Shown: positions 33,663 to 43,932 of the stretch, one piece after another
Numbering within the stretch: position 1 is the first letter of the stretch
Layout: the number at the start of each line of letters is the position of its first letter
NCBI RefSeq assembly: GCF_914767665.1
Contig: NC_059501.1
Span: forward strand, 21,738,501-21,802,500
Reading direction: 5' to 3'
Length of the DNA stretch: 64,000 nt
DNA from: Harmonia axyridis
Taxonomy: Eukaryota > Arthropoda > Insecta > Coleoptera > Coccinellidae
Made by a program: the position numbers and the translations under genes
The notes under the pieces: generated by a model
Databases searched by the model: none
Seen by the model: only the letters and a program-made list of their open reading frames with translations
Told to the model about the DNA's origin: nothing

Positions 33663-34465
33663 GGGGAGAGTGGAGCAAGTGAGCCATACGGGCAAGTGCG
33701 TCTTTCGCAATATCTTCCTTGACCAGCAATATATCCGGAAATCATGTATACAGTTCAGGAGTGAATTAATTACCTCATGGTGTCAATGAGAAACTTAATG
33801 ACAAATAATGAAACTCAAGTAGATATGGAGATTTATCGTAATACAACTCGTGTCTTGTTATATTTCAGTGAATTAAACAAGGATTTTTCATAATTAATAG
33901 GGAATTTCTAAATGTTTCATAGAATACATCATATAACATCAAACTCATGTTATTAGATAGGCTTGATATTGAAAATGTTGCCAAACATAAATGTACTTTG
34001 CAAAACATTAATTTCAATCCTTATGCCACATTGGGGTAAGTGAGTCTCGAGCTCTAAAATAAACACAAATTCATACTATAAAAGAAAAGGCAAAAACAGC
34101 GAGAGCTAGAGCAGTCATTAGGACTTTAGGAAGGCTGGACCAAGTTCTTTGAAAAAAGAAAAAAGAGAATAAACCCTGAGGACAAAAAAGAAAATTTACC
34201 AGAAAACCACCTACAATATGAGATGAAAAAAAAACACAATATAACGAAACAGACTCACAGAAAACCATTTTACTTGGTTTTCTCCATTTTTTGAATATTC
34301 ATTAGTCCCTCATATGTATGTTTATGTATATGTAAACTTTGACGATGAATATATATTATTATTATATTGAGACAATTTGAATAATTGTGAGTTTTAATAT
34401 AGCGCCTCGATGAACGAAGAGTAGAAGCACTCACTCGCCCCACGATGTGGGGCAAATGAGGCATT
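33663..34465. repeat. Unclassified element with iterated GGGGCAAGTGAG-like motifs
   Basis: The left edge GGGGAGAGTGGAGCAAGTGA is followed by variants GGGCAAGTGCG (33,690), GGGGTAAGTGAG (34,030) and CACTCGCCCC/GGGGCAAATGAGGC (34,430-34,465). The regular return of this motif at the edges and inside resembles transposase-binding arrays of MITE-like elements. A clean inverted terminal pair and target duplication were not found. Confidence 0.35.
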
Positions 34466-34632
34466 TGAAGTTTTTTTTTAAGTCAGAAATTCTCATCTAA
34501 GAATTATTATTATGTTATACTACTGTATTTGAAGCTGAAATCTATGAACAAGAACCATGACACAGTAAAATAAAAAACTTCCCTTCAATATGCTCATAAA
34601 AAAAATTTGAAATTTGGACATAAGTTTTCTTA

Positions 34633-34840
34633 GACCTTTCAATAATAACTGTACCAAATCTGCATTAATATTCATTTAAGACCACTAAATGCAAAATCAT
34701 TGAATAGGAAGACCTTAATAAAATTAGAAACATCGACAAAAGGGAAAATAGTTTCCTCTCAGACCTTCCAACAATAACAGTACCAAATCTGCTTCAACAT
34801 TTATTTCAGATCACTAAACCCAAAATCATTGAAGCTCAAT
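34633..34840. repeat. Tandem duplication, about 129-bp period
   Basis: GACCTTTCAATAATAACTGT at 34,633 and GACCTTCCAACAATAACAGT at 34,762 begin two related blocks of about 80 bp (ACCAAATCTGC...ATTTAAGACCACTAAATG against ATTTCAGATCACTAAACC). The blocks have clearly diverged. Confidence 0.75.
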
Positions 34841-34879
34841 ACGCCAAGATTCATTTAATAACAAGCTGACAAGCAGACC

Positions 34880-35460
34880 TCACCAACTGGAAACAACCCC
34901 AAGCACTACTAGCTATGCTTAATTTATTCATTACAACTAATGCTCATCCAAATATGACAACCTCGTCTACCCCCACTGCAAAAAAATCGCGATTATCGCC
35001 AAAAAGTACACGCATTACCCCTGATCCCCTTCGGAGGGCCAGCACAAAGAATCTAGCGAATCGGAAGAATCCGCCACATGTTGTCGAACGAGGGCGCTAA
35101 TCCAGTCGATAGTGTTTTATTACTCCACTTGCCGCCTTGATTTTGTTTTATTGGCGGCCATATGTCGGAGCCGGTGTGTTCTCTCCGATCAGAATCCGCC
35201 TGTATGCATGTTTATACTTGAATTAATTACGTTGACTGGACCGCTCTTTTGCTCTAATCTTTTTCATTTCCATCAGGATTTGCCGATGGGGTCCTTTGGG
35301 TCGAAGCTATAGGGGATCGGGTCGAGTGTTTGTTGCTCTTACATTGATTGGACTTGTTTGTTGGATTCGCTTATTCTCTTTGTGACTTTCAGGAATCACT
35401 GATGATGGGGAGAGGATTGTCGCAAGTGTCATTGTACGGTACAAAAGGTCGAGGAGGTAA
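34880..35460. promoter_or_regulatory. GC-richer single-copy island
   Basis: CpG-containing, non-repetitive, for example CTGATCCCCTTCGGAGGGCC and TCGGAGCCGGTGTGTTCTCT. The 61-codon frame at 34,915 has no family resemblance. It may be regulatory. Confidence 0.2.
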
Positions 35461-35586
35461 TGTATGACTGTGAAAAAGACTTTGGGAGAAAATTGTGTAT
35501 TTCATTTACTATTGCGCTTGTTCGCCTATGAAGGTGGTCAATTAATAATTAAATAATAAGTCTACTGGATGAAGGTAATTCAATAT

Positions 35587-36490
35587 AAATATCGAAAAAT
35601 TGACAACTTTATGTTCATTCCCTTCACAATAATATATTTGGTTTATTTTTGTCTTCTTCTTCTTTTTCTTCCTCTTTTATTTAGGTCGTAACCTGTTCTT
35701 CTTCACGGTGTCTCTACCGAGGTGGATACCCAGCTCTCCAGCCACCTTTTTCTTGGTCTTCCTACGTCTCTTCTTCCAGTGGGTTTTCGATCTCGTGCTA
35801 TCTTTGTAAGTCTTTCATAGCCCGCTTCACCAACATGATCATTCCATTCTCTGCGTCTCTTCCTGACGAATTTCCCGATGTCTACCACTCCACATTCTTC
35901 CCTTATCGCCGAGTTCCTTATGCGATCTCTTCTGGTTTTTCCAACTATATTCCTCTCATTATTTTATTTTTATGTTATTTTTGTCTTGGAATACATTTCC
36001 AATTCTAAAAATGACAAAATTAATAACTAATCTAAAGAAAATTCAAAATAACTAAAACTGTTCAAATTGAGTAAACGTTTAACAAATTTTATAACTAGAT
36101 TAACATAGAGACATAGGTACGTTTCGGAATTTCACGCTATGGGAACCCTTACTAGAGAAACAGTTACGTTTTGTTAGTTTGAAATTCCTCAATTGCAATT
36201 TTTGTGAAGTAGTTATACAAGTGGTGAGTTGGTAAATTCAGTAATTTTGTATTATCAAATACAAAAATTCCGAAACGTACCTCTGTCTTTATGTTAATTT
36301 AGTTATTCAATTTGTTAATATTTTACTCAATCTGTACAGTTTTAGTTATTTTGAATTTTCTTTTAGTTTGTTATTAATTTTGTCATTTTCGAATTGGAAT
36401 TAAATTCCAAGACAAAAATAAACCAAATATATCATAAAGATATATTATTGTGAAAGGAATGGACAATTATTTGTCAATTTTTCGATATTT
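35587..36490. mobile_element. Long foldback element, interrupted by a LINE tail
   Basis: The left arm (35,587-35,655, continuing 35,988-36,130 after the inserted LINE) is complementary to the right arm (about 36,265-36,490). Matching blocks are AAATATCGAAAAATTGACAA, TATTTGGTTTATTTTTGTCTT, AATGACAAAATTAATAAC and GGTACGTTTCGGAATTT. The loop is about 130 bp. No coding region. It is a MITE or foldback element of unknown superfamily, about 580 bp without the insertion. Confidence 0.85.
35656..35974 (-). pseudogene. 5'-truncated LINE tail (RTE/endonuclease-RT type) with 13-bp target duplication
   Basis: The minus strand encodes KTRRDRIRNSAIREECGVVD, then FVRKRRREWNDHVGEAGYER and RKPTGRRDVGRPRKRWLESW, the C-terminal end of the widespread insect endonuclease/reverse-transcriptase LINE proteins, followed by a stop and a GAAGAA-type A-rich tail. 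It is flanked by TTATTTTTGTCTT at 35,643-35,655 and 35,975-35,987, a perfect 13-bp target duplication of the kind made by target-primed reverse transcription. The frame over this part looks intact. Confidence 0.9.
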
Positions 36491-36493
36491 AAA

Positions 36494-36745
36494 CTAAAAT
36501 TCGAGTTCATTTGTCATAGTGACCTCCATGAGTGAATCATGTACTCCAATGCTCCTTTTCAATACCTTTTCTGAAGAATGATTCATATTTGCCTGCATTA
36601 AAGCCAAATTTCTCTTCCTGTAGCAAAAAGACAGAAATACATAACTGGATTTTGTGGATAGGTAAGCTCGAAGGTCAAGCAGTTGGAAGGGCCATTCTTT
36701 CAAATTTACCATGGTTTTCATCTATTTGACAAGGAGCATTATCAA
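36494..36745 (-). pseudogene. Mariner transposase fragment
   Basis: On the minus strand, WIDNAPCQ (second catalytic Asp) leads into MKTMVNLKEWPFQLL, and in another frame EEKFGFNAGKYESFFRKGIE follows, the region after the third Asp. The third-Asp block itself (PYSPDLAPSDY) is deleted or unreadable. The fragment abuts the foldback element. Confidence 0.6.
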
Positions 36746-36883
36746 TCCATGAAACTCGTTTTTATTCATTTTTCATTCAACCACAAAAGTAGCGTTACTA
36801 CTGCCAATCGTGAAATCAAGGATGTCAAATGGAAGAATAACCATCAACATTCCGACCATATGTGACATTTTTTGTTGTAAATA

Positions 36884-37047
36884 TTAGGTGTACAGTTTTG
36901 CTTGTGACGTTCTGCAATAGATGGCTGTAGCGGTAATTGGTAGTCGAAATAATTAGATCGTAAATGTCATACATAAGCTTAGATATTTGTAAACATTACG
37001 GCATCGAAATATTAGTCGATTTGTGTCTGCATCTTAAAGTTATTCAA
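36884..37047 (+). mobile_element. Mariner 5' end, truncated
   Basis: Starting after TA at 36,882-36,883, TTAGGTGTACAGTTTTGC and the following 160 bp (ATAGATGGCTGTAGCGGTAA, CGAAATATTAGTCGAT) match the 5' end of the mariner derivative whose left part ends at 39,193 on the other strand. The resemblance stops near the position where the transposase gene would start. No coding part was found after it. Confidence 0.75.
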
Positions 37048-37612
37048 TGGCCAGCGGCTGTTAACTAACATTAACTGAATGCCGCTTCTTGACACTTTTC
37101 GTGATTCCAAAATTTTAAGATAAAGGAGAATATTTCCTTGGGCAGTAGCTTGAAGAGGAAGGGGCTCAGACAGAATAACAAATTATATGATAATTATTGA
37201 GTTCACTCTTAGCTCTGCCGAAGTTTCATCTCCTAAAATATTTTCCATCAATTAAAAATCACCTTTATCTAAAGGAAGCAGATCCAAGGACATTAATGAT
37301 GAATACTGGACTTTTGTTCACATGAGTGACCTGTACTGTTAATCGGAAGCAAGCTGTTGTCATAAATGTGATCAAACTATCATTCTCTACAAGCATCTAT
37401 ATTTGTAGTTGTAAAAAACTGTTTTCCATCGCAGCCATGTTAACACACTGTATTTTGATAACAAAATGTTTGGGAGATAATAATAGGCATGTTTTTCCCA
37501 GATGAGATACAAGTCCAGTGGAAAAAAACCTTTTATGAAGATCAAAGAAGCCGTCCTGATATTGTCGATGCAGAGCGGTGTGTTGAGAGACTCTAGAATG
37601 GTTTCACATGAG
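37048..37612. other. No recognisable gene
   Basis: Nothing seen apart from weak resemblance to transposon relics. Confidence 0.3.
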
Positions 37613-38104
37613 TAGGGTTGCCAGATGTATATGAGGAAAAAACAGGACAAATTTTTATTTTTTATTAGTTCATATTACAAATTACAAAATATAACAAAAA
37701 AATACGAAAAGCTTACAGTCTACATCTTTATATACTTAGCATTTGAAGAGACTGCTTTCAACAAAGATTTATTGCTTGACATGGCATCCTTAAATTCCGT
37801 GCAACTAGCATTTATATTAACATAAACACACAACTCATATTTTACAGTGTTTACGTCGAGACGATTTCTTTCGTCAGTCCATAGATTTCCCATAACATTG
37901 ACATGCGCAATATCTATCTACGTAACTACAAACAATACTGTTGGTTGTCACGCGGTTGCGCTAGATATTGCGCGGTCGCACCAGATATTGCGCGAAATTT
38001 AAAAACCGGACAATCTTCTGTCCGGTTTACCCAGATTTTTTCGAACGGACAAACATGAAAAAAACCGGACTGTCCGGTCGAAAACCGGACATCTGGCAAC
38101 CCTA
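37613..38104. mobile_element. hAT MITE with perfect 8-bp target duplication
   Basis: A 492-bp element with 16-bp termini TAGGGTTGCCAGATGT (the right end ACATCTGGCAACCCTA is its exact complement), flanked by CACATGAG at 37,605-37,612 and 38,105-38,112. The right subterminal part carries several ACCGGAC/GTCCGGT motifs in both orientations, and before that a direct repeat of the AGATATTGCGCG type (about 37,964 and 37,985). No transposase. It was probably mobilised in trans by an hAT transposase. Confidence 0.95.
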
Positions 38105-38112
38105 CACATGAG

Positions 38113-38490
38113 TGTTCTCCGAATTTAACTAAAGATCCTGGTTTCAACAATACAACCTGAAGGAATCTACAACAGAAGTTCTTGGATTGAAAATTGATAT
38201 TCAAACGAGAAGATTGTAACTGAACATCTCCATCTCATAGTCCTGATTTGATATGATGAAGTATTTCAAAAGGCGTTTTTCTTTTGCTTATTGAATTGAA
38301 ACTACATAAAGAATACAATCAATCAAACTTCAACAAATGCATTGACGAATAATACATGGCTAACAAATTGGTAATTATCTTATATACTGTTAATTTTGTG
38401 TTAGAACCATCTTCAAGAGATGCAGATCATTTATACAGGGTTTCTACTTTTAAATGGGCTAAATTTCAAATGGAAATCGAACAAGTTACG
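38113..38490. other. No recognisable gene
   Basis: A weak mariner-like HSPDL phrase near 38,240 is the only hint of coding sequence. Confidence 0.3.
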
Positions 38491-39193
38491 CAGGGTACAA
38501 CTTGCTTCCGCCGTTTTTTCCGAAAATCGAGGCTTTATTGTAAAAAAACTGGTTATAAATTAATGATTCAAAGTATTGTCCATCGTTGGCCACTACTTTC
38601 TTCCATCTCTCAAACAATGTATGAATCCCGCGTTCAAAAAACTGGTCATCTTTCAAAGCCGTCCAATATATCTTGGCTTCAACTGATACGGCATCCAATT
38701 TCCTTGTTTCTGAATAATTCCTATGACTTCCAGGCATTTTGAAATGGCTTGTTTCGTCACTCCCAATGATCCTGCCAATTCTTGTTGCTTTTGACACGAG
38801 CCTTGATCGAGTAATGCCTCCAATTCTGCATGATGGTCTTCAACGTCAAAATCACCATTCTTGAAAAGTTGAAACCACTCTCGGCACGTTCTCTCACTAA
38901 TAGCGGCCTCACCATAAGTATATGAGAGCATTCGATGAGCCTCAGCCGCAGTTTTCTTCATATTAAAGCAGAAAATTGAAACCTCCCGCAAATGAGGAGA
39001 GAATTTGGCTCGTAATCTGACATGTTTAATCGAGAATAACTTTATGATGCAGACACAATCGACTAATATTTCGATGGCGTTATGTTAACAAATACCTAAC
39101 TTATTGTATGATATCTCAATCTTTTTATTTCGAGTACCACTTACCGCTACAGTCATCTATAGCAAAACGGCGGAAGCAAAGTTGTACACCTAA
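38491..39193 (-). mobile_element. Internally deleted mariner element
   Basis: The right (5') end reads, inverted, TTAGGTGTACAACTTTGCTT before TA. The left (3') end has the inverted match GGTACAACTTGCTTCCGCC. About 700 bp lie between them, against about 1.3 kb for intact mariner. The minus strand keeps the start and end of the transposase but not the catalytic core. Confidence 0.85.
38515..38991 (-). pseudogene. Mariner transposase with catalytic core deleted
   Basis: The N-terminal part contains MKKTAAEAHRMLSYTYGEAA and CREWFQLFKNGDFDVED, then LAGSLGVTKQAISKCL and NWMPYQLKP, the paired helix-turn-helix region and linker. The reading then jumps, in another frame, to ALKDDQFFERGIHTLFERWK and VVANDGQYFE, the extreme C-terminus. 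All three catalytic Asp of the DD34D core are missing. Part of the linker after DFDVED is also shortened. Confidence 0.85.
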
Positions 39194-40600
39194 TATTATA
39201 AATCGCATAAGATTCTTGTTATACTTATTAAAAGCCAAATGATTATTGATGAAAAGAGTATATGCATTTTTTATAAGGAGAATTTGAATTATCATTGACT
39301 AAATTTTTTGGAGAAATATCTTATCTTTGATATTCTGCTTAAAATTTAATTTCTTCAACTTTGCATTATTACAAAATTTTACGTAAAATATTTCATGGGG
39401 TATGTAAACATAAAGATTAAACAACATAAGGCTCAATTCATCACAAATCATCGCCCAATATCAAATGTAACATATCGTAGGGGGGTAAGAAAGGCTCTCC
39501 GTTCCTTAATTCAATAATCTCGGATTCTAATTCGTGTCGAATATAATAAATAGTTCATTTCTATTATGTTTATCTGCAAGTGTAATGTCATTAGCGGCCC
39601 AGGGGCTGTGGGTGGAAATAACCCTCGGATTCCCTCGCTTGCACCCTCCCGTGTCAGTTCCAATAATCTGGCATAGGAAGAATATCCCCGGACCGTGGTC
39701 CTGCTGCTCCAGTCCGTATTCGCTTATGGTTATTGAATTATCCCATTAGATGCGCTTGCCGTCGTCCGGTGGTTGAGTGGTTGCTTCCCTCTTTTCAGGT
39801 CTTGTTGGCGTTGGCGACGGGAGTTTACGAATGTGTTGTTATTTTTGAGGACGCTGGATTTTGAATCTACTCAAGATGGTGATGAGGGTGGATTTAGGTC
39901 TAGATAAAAATAGGTAGAAAATCGAATGACAGTGAGCAAATTGTTCGACGAAAGTGGTTGGTTATAGCCTGGACTGGATATGTTTCGAGTCTTTCCATCC
40001 TTCTGCGAACCGAACATATGCAATATGTGAGCACATATTATCTCGAAGTAATTGTACATACAACAATTCGCCTCATTAAAAATTTAGGATATCACGTTTT
40101 TGTGGGGATTATTAAAACACTGATGGACGACAGATGAGAACTTTTTTGTGGCACAGCACTTGGAAACATCCTTGAACACTCTACTAACTCAACTGGTCAT
40201 CATCTCGTAAATTACTCCACTGAACTCTCCTTTTTCCAGTTTTATACCTGGGTTACAAATATAAAATCATATTGTGCACCATGAATTTCTTCTTCCTTTT
40301 CTTATTCTCTAAGTTGTATGCCTGCGCAATGGTATCATGGTGCCTGCTCACTAATTTGGGTAGGGGAAAGATATTCTCTAGTTTATCTTTCTGAGAACCC
40401 GATAAATGAGAAAGTTATATGCTCAAGTACCACAAAAGACCATTGTTATACTAATGCAGGTACATTTATATGAAGTATTGTGATGACAATTTCGGCTAGA
40501 CACAGACATTATGTCTAACTGCTTTTTGTCGCCACAAAAATATTGCTTGAAAAGTTTCAAGATAATAGATCATTGAGGGAACATAGTAATTTATCAACAG
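39194..40600. other. Spacer with a GC-richer island (about 39,580-39,800)
   Basis: The island includes GCGGCCCAGGGGCTGTGGGT and CCTCGCTTGCACCCTCCCGT and no recognisable gene. The remainder is AT-rich. Confidence 0.3.
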
Positions 40601-40606
40601 AAAACG

Positions 40607-40850
40607 TTAGCTTTTCCAACAAAAAATGATCATTGAAAATTCATGAATAGCATTCGATCTTGTAATGATCACATCAAGAAAATTAATGGCGTTGCTATAT
40701 TCAATTTCCATCAATAACATCACAGGGGTCTCATTTACTCTATTAAAAATACCATCAAATCCCTGACCCCTATGTGATTCCCTCGCACTATAGCATTGAG
40801 GGTAACTAGAAGGAGAATGCAGCAGCAAAGGAAGCAGTTTCAGACGGTCT
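40607..40850 (-). pseudogene. Penelope-like element RT fragment
   Basis: The minus strand contains NETPVMLLMEIEYSNAINFL then DVIITRSNAIHEFSMIIF, resembling the block (I.FT.E.E.NN.I.FLDV.I.R....F...IYRKPT) that follows the catalytic motif in Penelope-like reverse transcriptases. Only this block is readable. The CAAGTC-family hAT element begins directly beyond its upstream side at 40,855. The call rests on one block and is tentative. Confidence 0.45.
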
Positions 40851-40854
40851 TTAT

Positions 40855-41487
40855 TAGGGATTCATCAAGCCAAGTAGCTTGACATTTTAACCAACTACTT
40901 GACTTGAAAATCAGGCTAGTGAAGAATTACATACTTGAGCTTGGCTTGACTTGATTTTAGATATATATTTCTTGACTTGATATCAAGCCACTTGATATTA
41001 CTTGAGCTTGATATGCACGCGTCGCACGGCATATATTTCTGCAATCTCGTGCGCGCTTAGACTAAATAAGGCGATTCCTCAAGCGCCGAGAGACTGAAGC
41101 ATTCGCCAGTGTGACTGTAGTTTTCTCACATTTCTATGATATCTATTAGTAGAATTTGGTAGTTTCAGAAATATCTTTTCAATCTTGGCCAAAATGGCCA
41201 AGGATTTTTTATCAACGCCAGCATCTTTAGTTCCTGTTGAAAGACAATTTTTCACAGCTGCTCTTATATTAACAAAAACCCGCAATAGGTTAGGGGACGA
41301 ATTTATAAGATGCCTCATGTGTCTTAGGTCCTGGATGAAAATTATGAAATCAAATAAATCCTGAAGTTTCATAATATGAAGAAACTTCATTTTTTCATTA
41401 TTTTTACTTTGTTTTGATTTATAGTGACTTAATTTATGTTTCTATTTCAAAAAAATGGATCTTTTCGGTTCTTTTATACAATTAGTA
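40855..41487. mobile_element. CAAGTC-family hAT element, truncated (copy 5)
   Basis: It starts TAGGGATTCATCAAGCC at 40,855 and runs through CAAG-rich subterminal sequence, the GCACGCGTCGCACGGCATAT block and an hAT C-terminal remnant. It is collinear with the inverse of the element at 52.8 kb. Similarity ends near 41,487, before the other terminal repeat, so this copy is truncated. The plus strand of 41,080-41,390 corresponds to the dimerisation region seen at 58.9 kb. Confidence 0.75.
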
Positions 41488-41950
41488 GCCTCAATATCAG
41501 TTCGCCATCCTGCAACAATACAATATATTCCATCAAATAAATCAATTTCAAAATTTGATTTTTTCAACGATAAAATACTATAACATGCTTATAATACTCA
41601 ACCTCAAATCGAACTGAATCCGCAAATGGCCTAGATGTCGAAGCGGTCTTATTAGAGCAAGTTGATCTATTTACTCTAATAGGAGCAAGTTTATTTATTT
41701 TTCGTCTCTCATCGCGAGACTCACCGTTGTCAAAACACAAATATTGCTCCAGTTTCCCTCAAGTGAAGACCGAATCAATTCAATATTAAAAACAATTCAA
41801 CAATTTCTGAACGTTCAAACGTGTATGACTCTATTATTGAATAGCTTTACCTACCAAACACAACACTTTAAAGTTAAAGTGCTTAAAAAAAAAACGAAAA
41901 CGAAAGAGGATGCCTAAAGAAGAGGAAAAATGTTGAAGAAAAAGAAGTAT
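41488..41950. other. No recognisable gene
   Basis: Nothing seen. Confidence 0.3.
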
Positions 41951-41959
41951 ATTCTGTTA

Positions 41960-42850
41960 TGAAGCAAATATAAATATGAAAAGCATCTATATAACTCAGA
42001 AAAAAGTACTAAGAATAATCCTTGGACTCAGATACCGGGAGTCCTATAGAGGTCTAATCAAAGAAAATAAAATTCTTACATCATATGCTGTGTACATTCA
42101 AGAATGCTCGAATTTTGTCTTTCGGAATAAACAACTGTTTGCAAATGAATTGAGCAAAAGTAAATATAAATCAAGAGATCCCCAGTAACAGAGGATCACC
42201 TCACAGTAACAGAGGAAAATTGCCACTTCTTTTGTCTGAAGATTTTCAATAAACTATCAAATTATATCAGGAGAGAATCTAAATTGGAAATTTCAAGAAA
42301 TCTTTATACAGGGTGTCTCGGGAAGAATGCGACATACGAATACCATAAATTAAGGTCATCATGGAGGACCCATATCGAGATGTTTCAATCTCCCGAGTGC
42401 CTTCGTTGGGGATATACAGGGTGATGTTCATCTTATGAGTGGAATTTTACAGTTCAATAACTCTAACTGATCGACCGAATAATTTCAAATTTTGAAGTTT
42501 TGTCACCCTTTCCTATCGCCTTCCTTCAATATTAAAATTATTCTGTCGATTAGTTAAAGAGTTATTCAAGAGTGAAATTTCACTCAGAAGATGAACATCA
42601 CCCTGTATATCCCAAACGGAGGCACTCAGGCGATTGAAACCTTTTGATACGGTTCCTCCTTGATGACTTTAATTCATGGTATTCGTTTGTTGCATTCTTC
42701 CCGGGACACCCTGTATAAATTATTGATGGAATTGGATCCTATGTTATGGAAGAATTTATAATATGTGATTATTTGTTGTTGTATGACACTATTTTCTAAA
42801 TTTTCTTTCTATTATTTGTAGTATTTAGAAATAAAGATCTATTCTATTCT
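41960..42850 (+). pseudogene. CR1/Jockey-like LINE RT C-terminus and 3' end, split by a MITE
   Basis: The plus strand encodes KSIYITQKKVLRIILGLRYR, ESYRGLIKENKILTSYAVYI and ECSNFVFRNKQLFANELSK, the block after the thumb in CR1/Jockey RTs. After small frameshifts it reads LSNYIRRESKLEISRNLY, is interrupted at 42,309 by a MITE, and continues at 42,716 with LLMELDPMLWKNL and a stop. The 3' tail AATAAAGATCTATTCTATTC plus A run ends near 42,858. The element is 5'-truncated. Confidence 0.75.
42309..42713. mobile_element. MITE with long inverted repeats (CAGGGTGTC, TA target)
   Basis: A 405-bp element begins CAGGGTGTCTCGGGAAGAAT and ends ATTCTTCCCGGGACACCCTG, flanked by TA on both sides. The arms are complementary over about 130-140 bp (GAATACCATAAATTAAGGTC; GATGTTCATCTT). 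The CAGGGTG ends and TA target place it with Tc1/mariner-type MITEs. It disrupts the C-terminal frame of the surrounding LINE fragment. Confidence 0.85.
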
Positions 42851-42858
42851 AAAAAAAA

Positions 42859-43674
42859 GAAGTATTAAAGCACGTAGAGAATCCAATATACCGAGCCTAT
42901 ATGTACATTAACACATCCACCAACGTCATTATCATCCCCGATAAAAGTATCCACAAGCACCCCATTCAGCGGAATCCTCTCCACCATCCACATCCTCAAA
43001 ACGCTTCGCAAAAATAGAAAGTATCCAAGCCATTCCCGACTGCTGCTCCATAGCAATCACTTACGAGATGAGCGACCGACGAGGAGAAAAATTGCGATAT
43101 AAGTATAATTGCCGTTCGGGGTGGCACAAGGAACAAGGGGTTCGGAAAACGAGCTTCCGAGGAAATTCGCAGACATTAGGGCCCTATATCGGTGATTAAA
43201 ATGTCGGATTGTTCTGCCGATATTGCCGCGCGACACAATAGAAGTCGGATGGCGACTTCCACCCTCGCCCGCGCTCCACTGGCAACCATAGAAAATTACA
43301 CTCTTCACAATATCATTGTTCACTTCAAAATTGTAATAGGTTCAATGGCAACTTGAATGCTTCAAGAATTGGAACTGGTTGTATTGGTCGATGGATCGGA
43401 AAAGAAGCATGCTGGTGATGAAGAGGAAAGTGAAAGGATTCGAGAGTGCCCACCCCCTCCGTTTATGGGGTGGAAGGATAAGAACTTTGTGGCTAACGTT
43501 TGGAATTGACAAGTACTTGATGACCACCCGATATTGGTGTGAAGTGTTTTTCACTATTGAATATTGAGTATCTTTCAATTTTCGTGCAATTAAAACCATG
43601 TATGAATGTATGCTATATCCGGCTCGAAGGACCATTTAATGATCGTAAGAAGTAATATACATTTTGTAATTTTT
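42859..43674. other. Spacer with a GC-richer island (about 42,950-43,310)
   Basis: The island includes CGATATTGCCGCGCGACACA and CCACCCTCGCCCGCGCTCCA. No coding resemblance. The sequence before the next element is AT-rich. Confidence 0.3.
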
Positions 43675-43705
43675 AAGCTGTAGGATTTCACGTATACCTA
43701 CTTAT

Positions 43706-43781
43706 GCGTTTCGTCCCTGGCACACACACCGGACTCATCAGTGTGACTTTGGTATAATTGTGTGTGCCGTGTCACAGACGC
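43706..43781 (-). ncRNA. Type III hammerhead ribozyme (3' LTR copy)
   Basis: Minus-strand order: GCG (stem III), U, C with the cleavage site after C (between 43,777 and 43,776), UGUGAC (stem I), loop, GUCACA (stem I), CUGAUGA (core, 43,735-43,741), GUCC, loop, GGAC (stem II), GAAA (core, 43,709-43,712), CGC (stem III). All invariant core bases are present, with a GUC cleavage triplet and perfect stems I (6 bp) and II (4 bp). Stem III has only 3 bp beyond the A-U closing pair. Loop 1 (GGCACACAC) and loop 2 (GUGUGUGCC) are complementary over 9 nt, consistent with the tertiary loop contact needed for fast cleavage. Confidence 0.88.
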
Positions 43782-43802
43782 TTGGGGAATTTTTATTATT
43801 AC

Positions 43803-43889
43803 CGGGAGCCGCCGGGATTCGAACCCGGGACCTTTGTCGTATCTCGGTGCGTGAGTCTACCTCTTAACGTCTAGGCTACCGAATGCTGT
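43803..43889 (-). promoter_or_regulatory. tRNA-derived A/B-box segment (3' LTR copy)
   Basis: On the minus strand TAGCCTAGACGTTAAGAGG (A box, 43,860-43,878) is followed by GGTTCGAATCC (B box, 43,815-43,825) within a perfect T-arm CCGGG-TTCGAAT-CCCGG. The 3' acceptor half CGGCTCC does not pair with the 5' side (CATTCGG), and the anticodon arm is poor, so this is a tRNA-derived Pol III promoter rather than a functional tRNA gene. The two boxes are spaced as in tRNA genes. Confidence 0.75.
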
Positions 43890-43932
43890 GTATATATTGT
43901 TGCTATGTGGAGCTTTATGAGAAGCCGCCACA

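Larger units (their letters stand above)
43679..43932 (-). repeat. 3' LTR of the retrozyme-like element
   Basis: 254 bp. In element orientation it runs TGTGGCGGCTTCTCATAAAG ... CGTGAAATCCTACA. It differs from the other LTR only at 43,682-43,683 (GA against CG). It contains the tRNA-like segment and the hammerhead ribozyme, which are identical in both LTRs. Confidence 0.93.
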
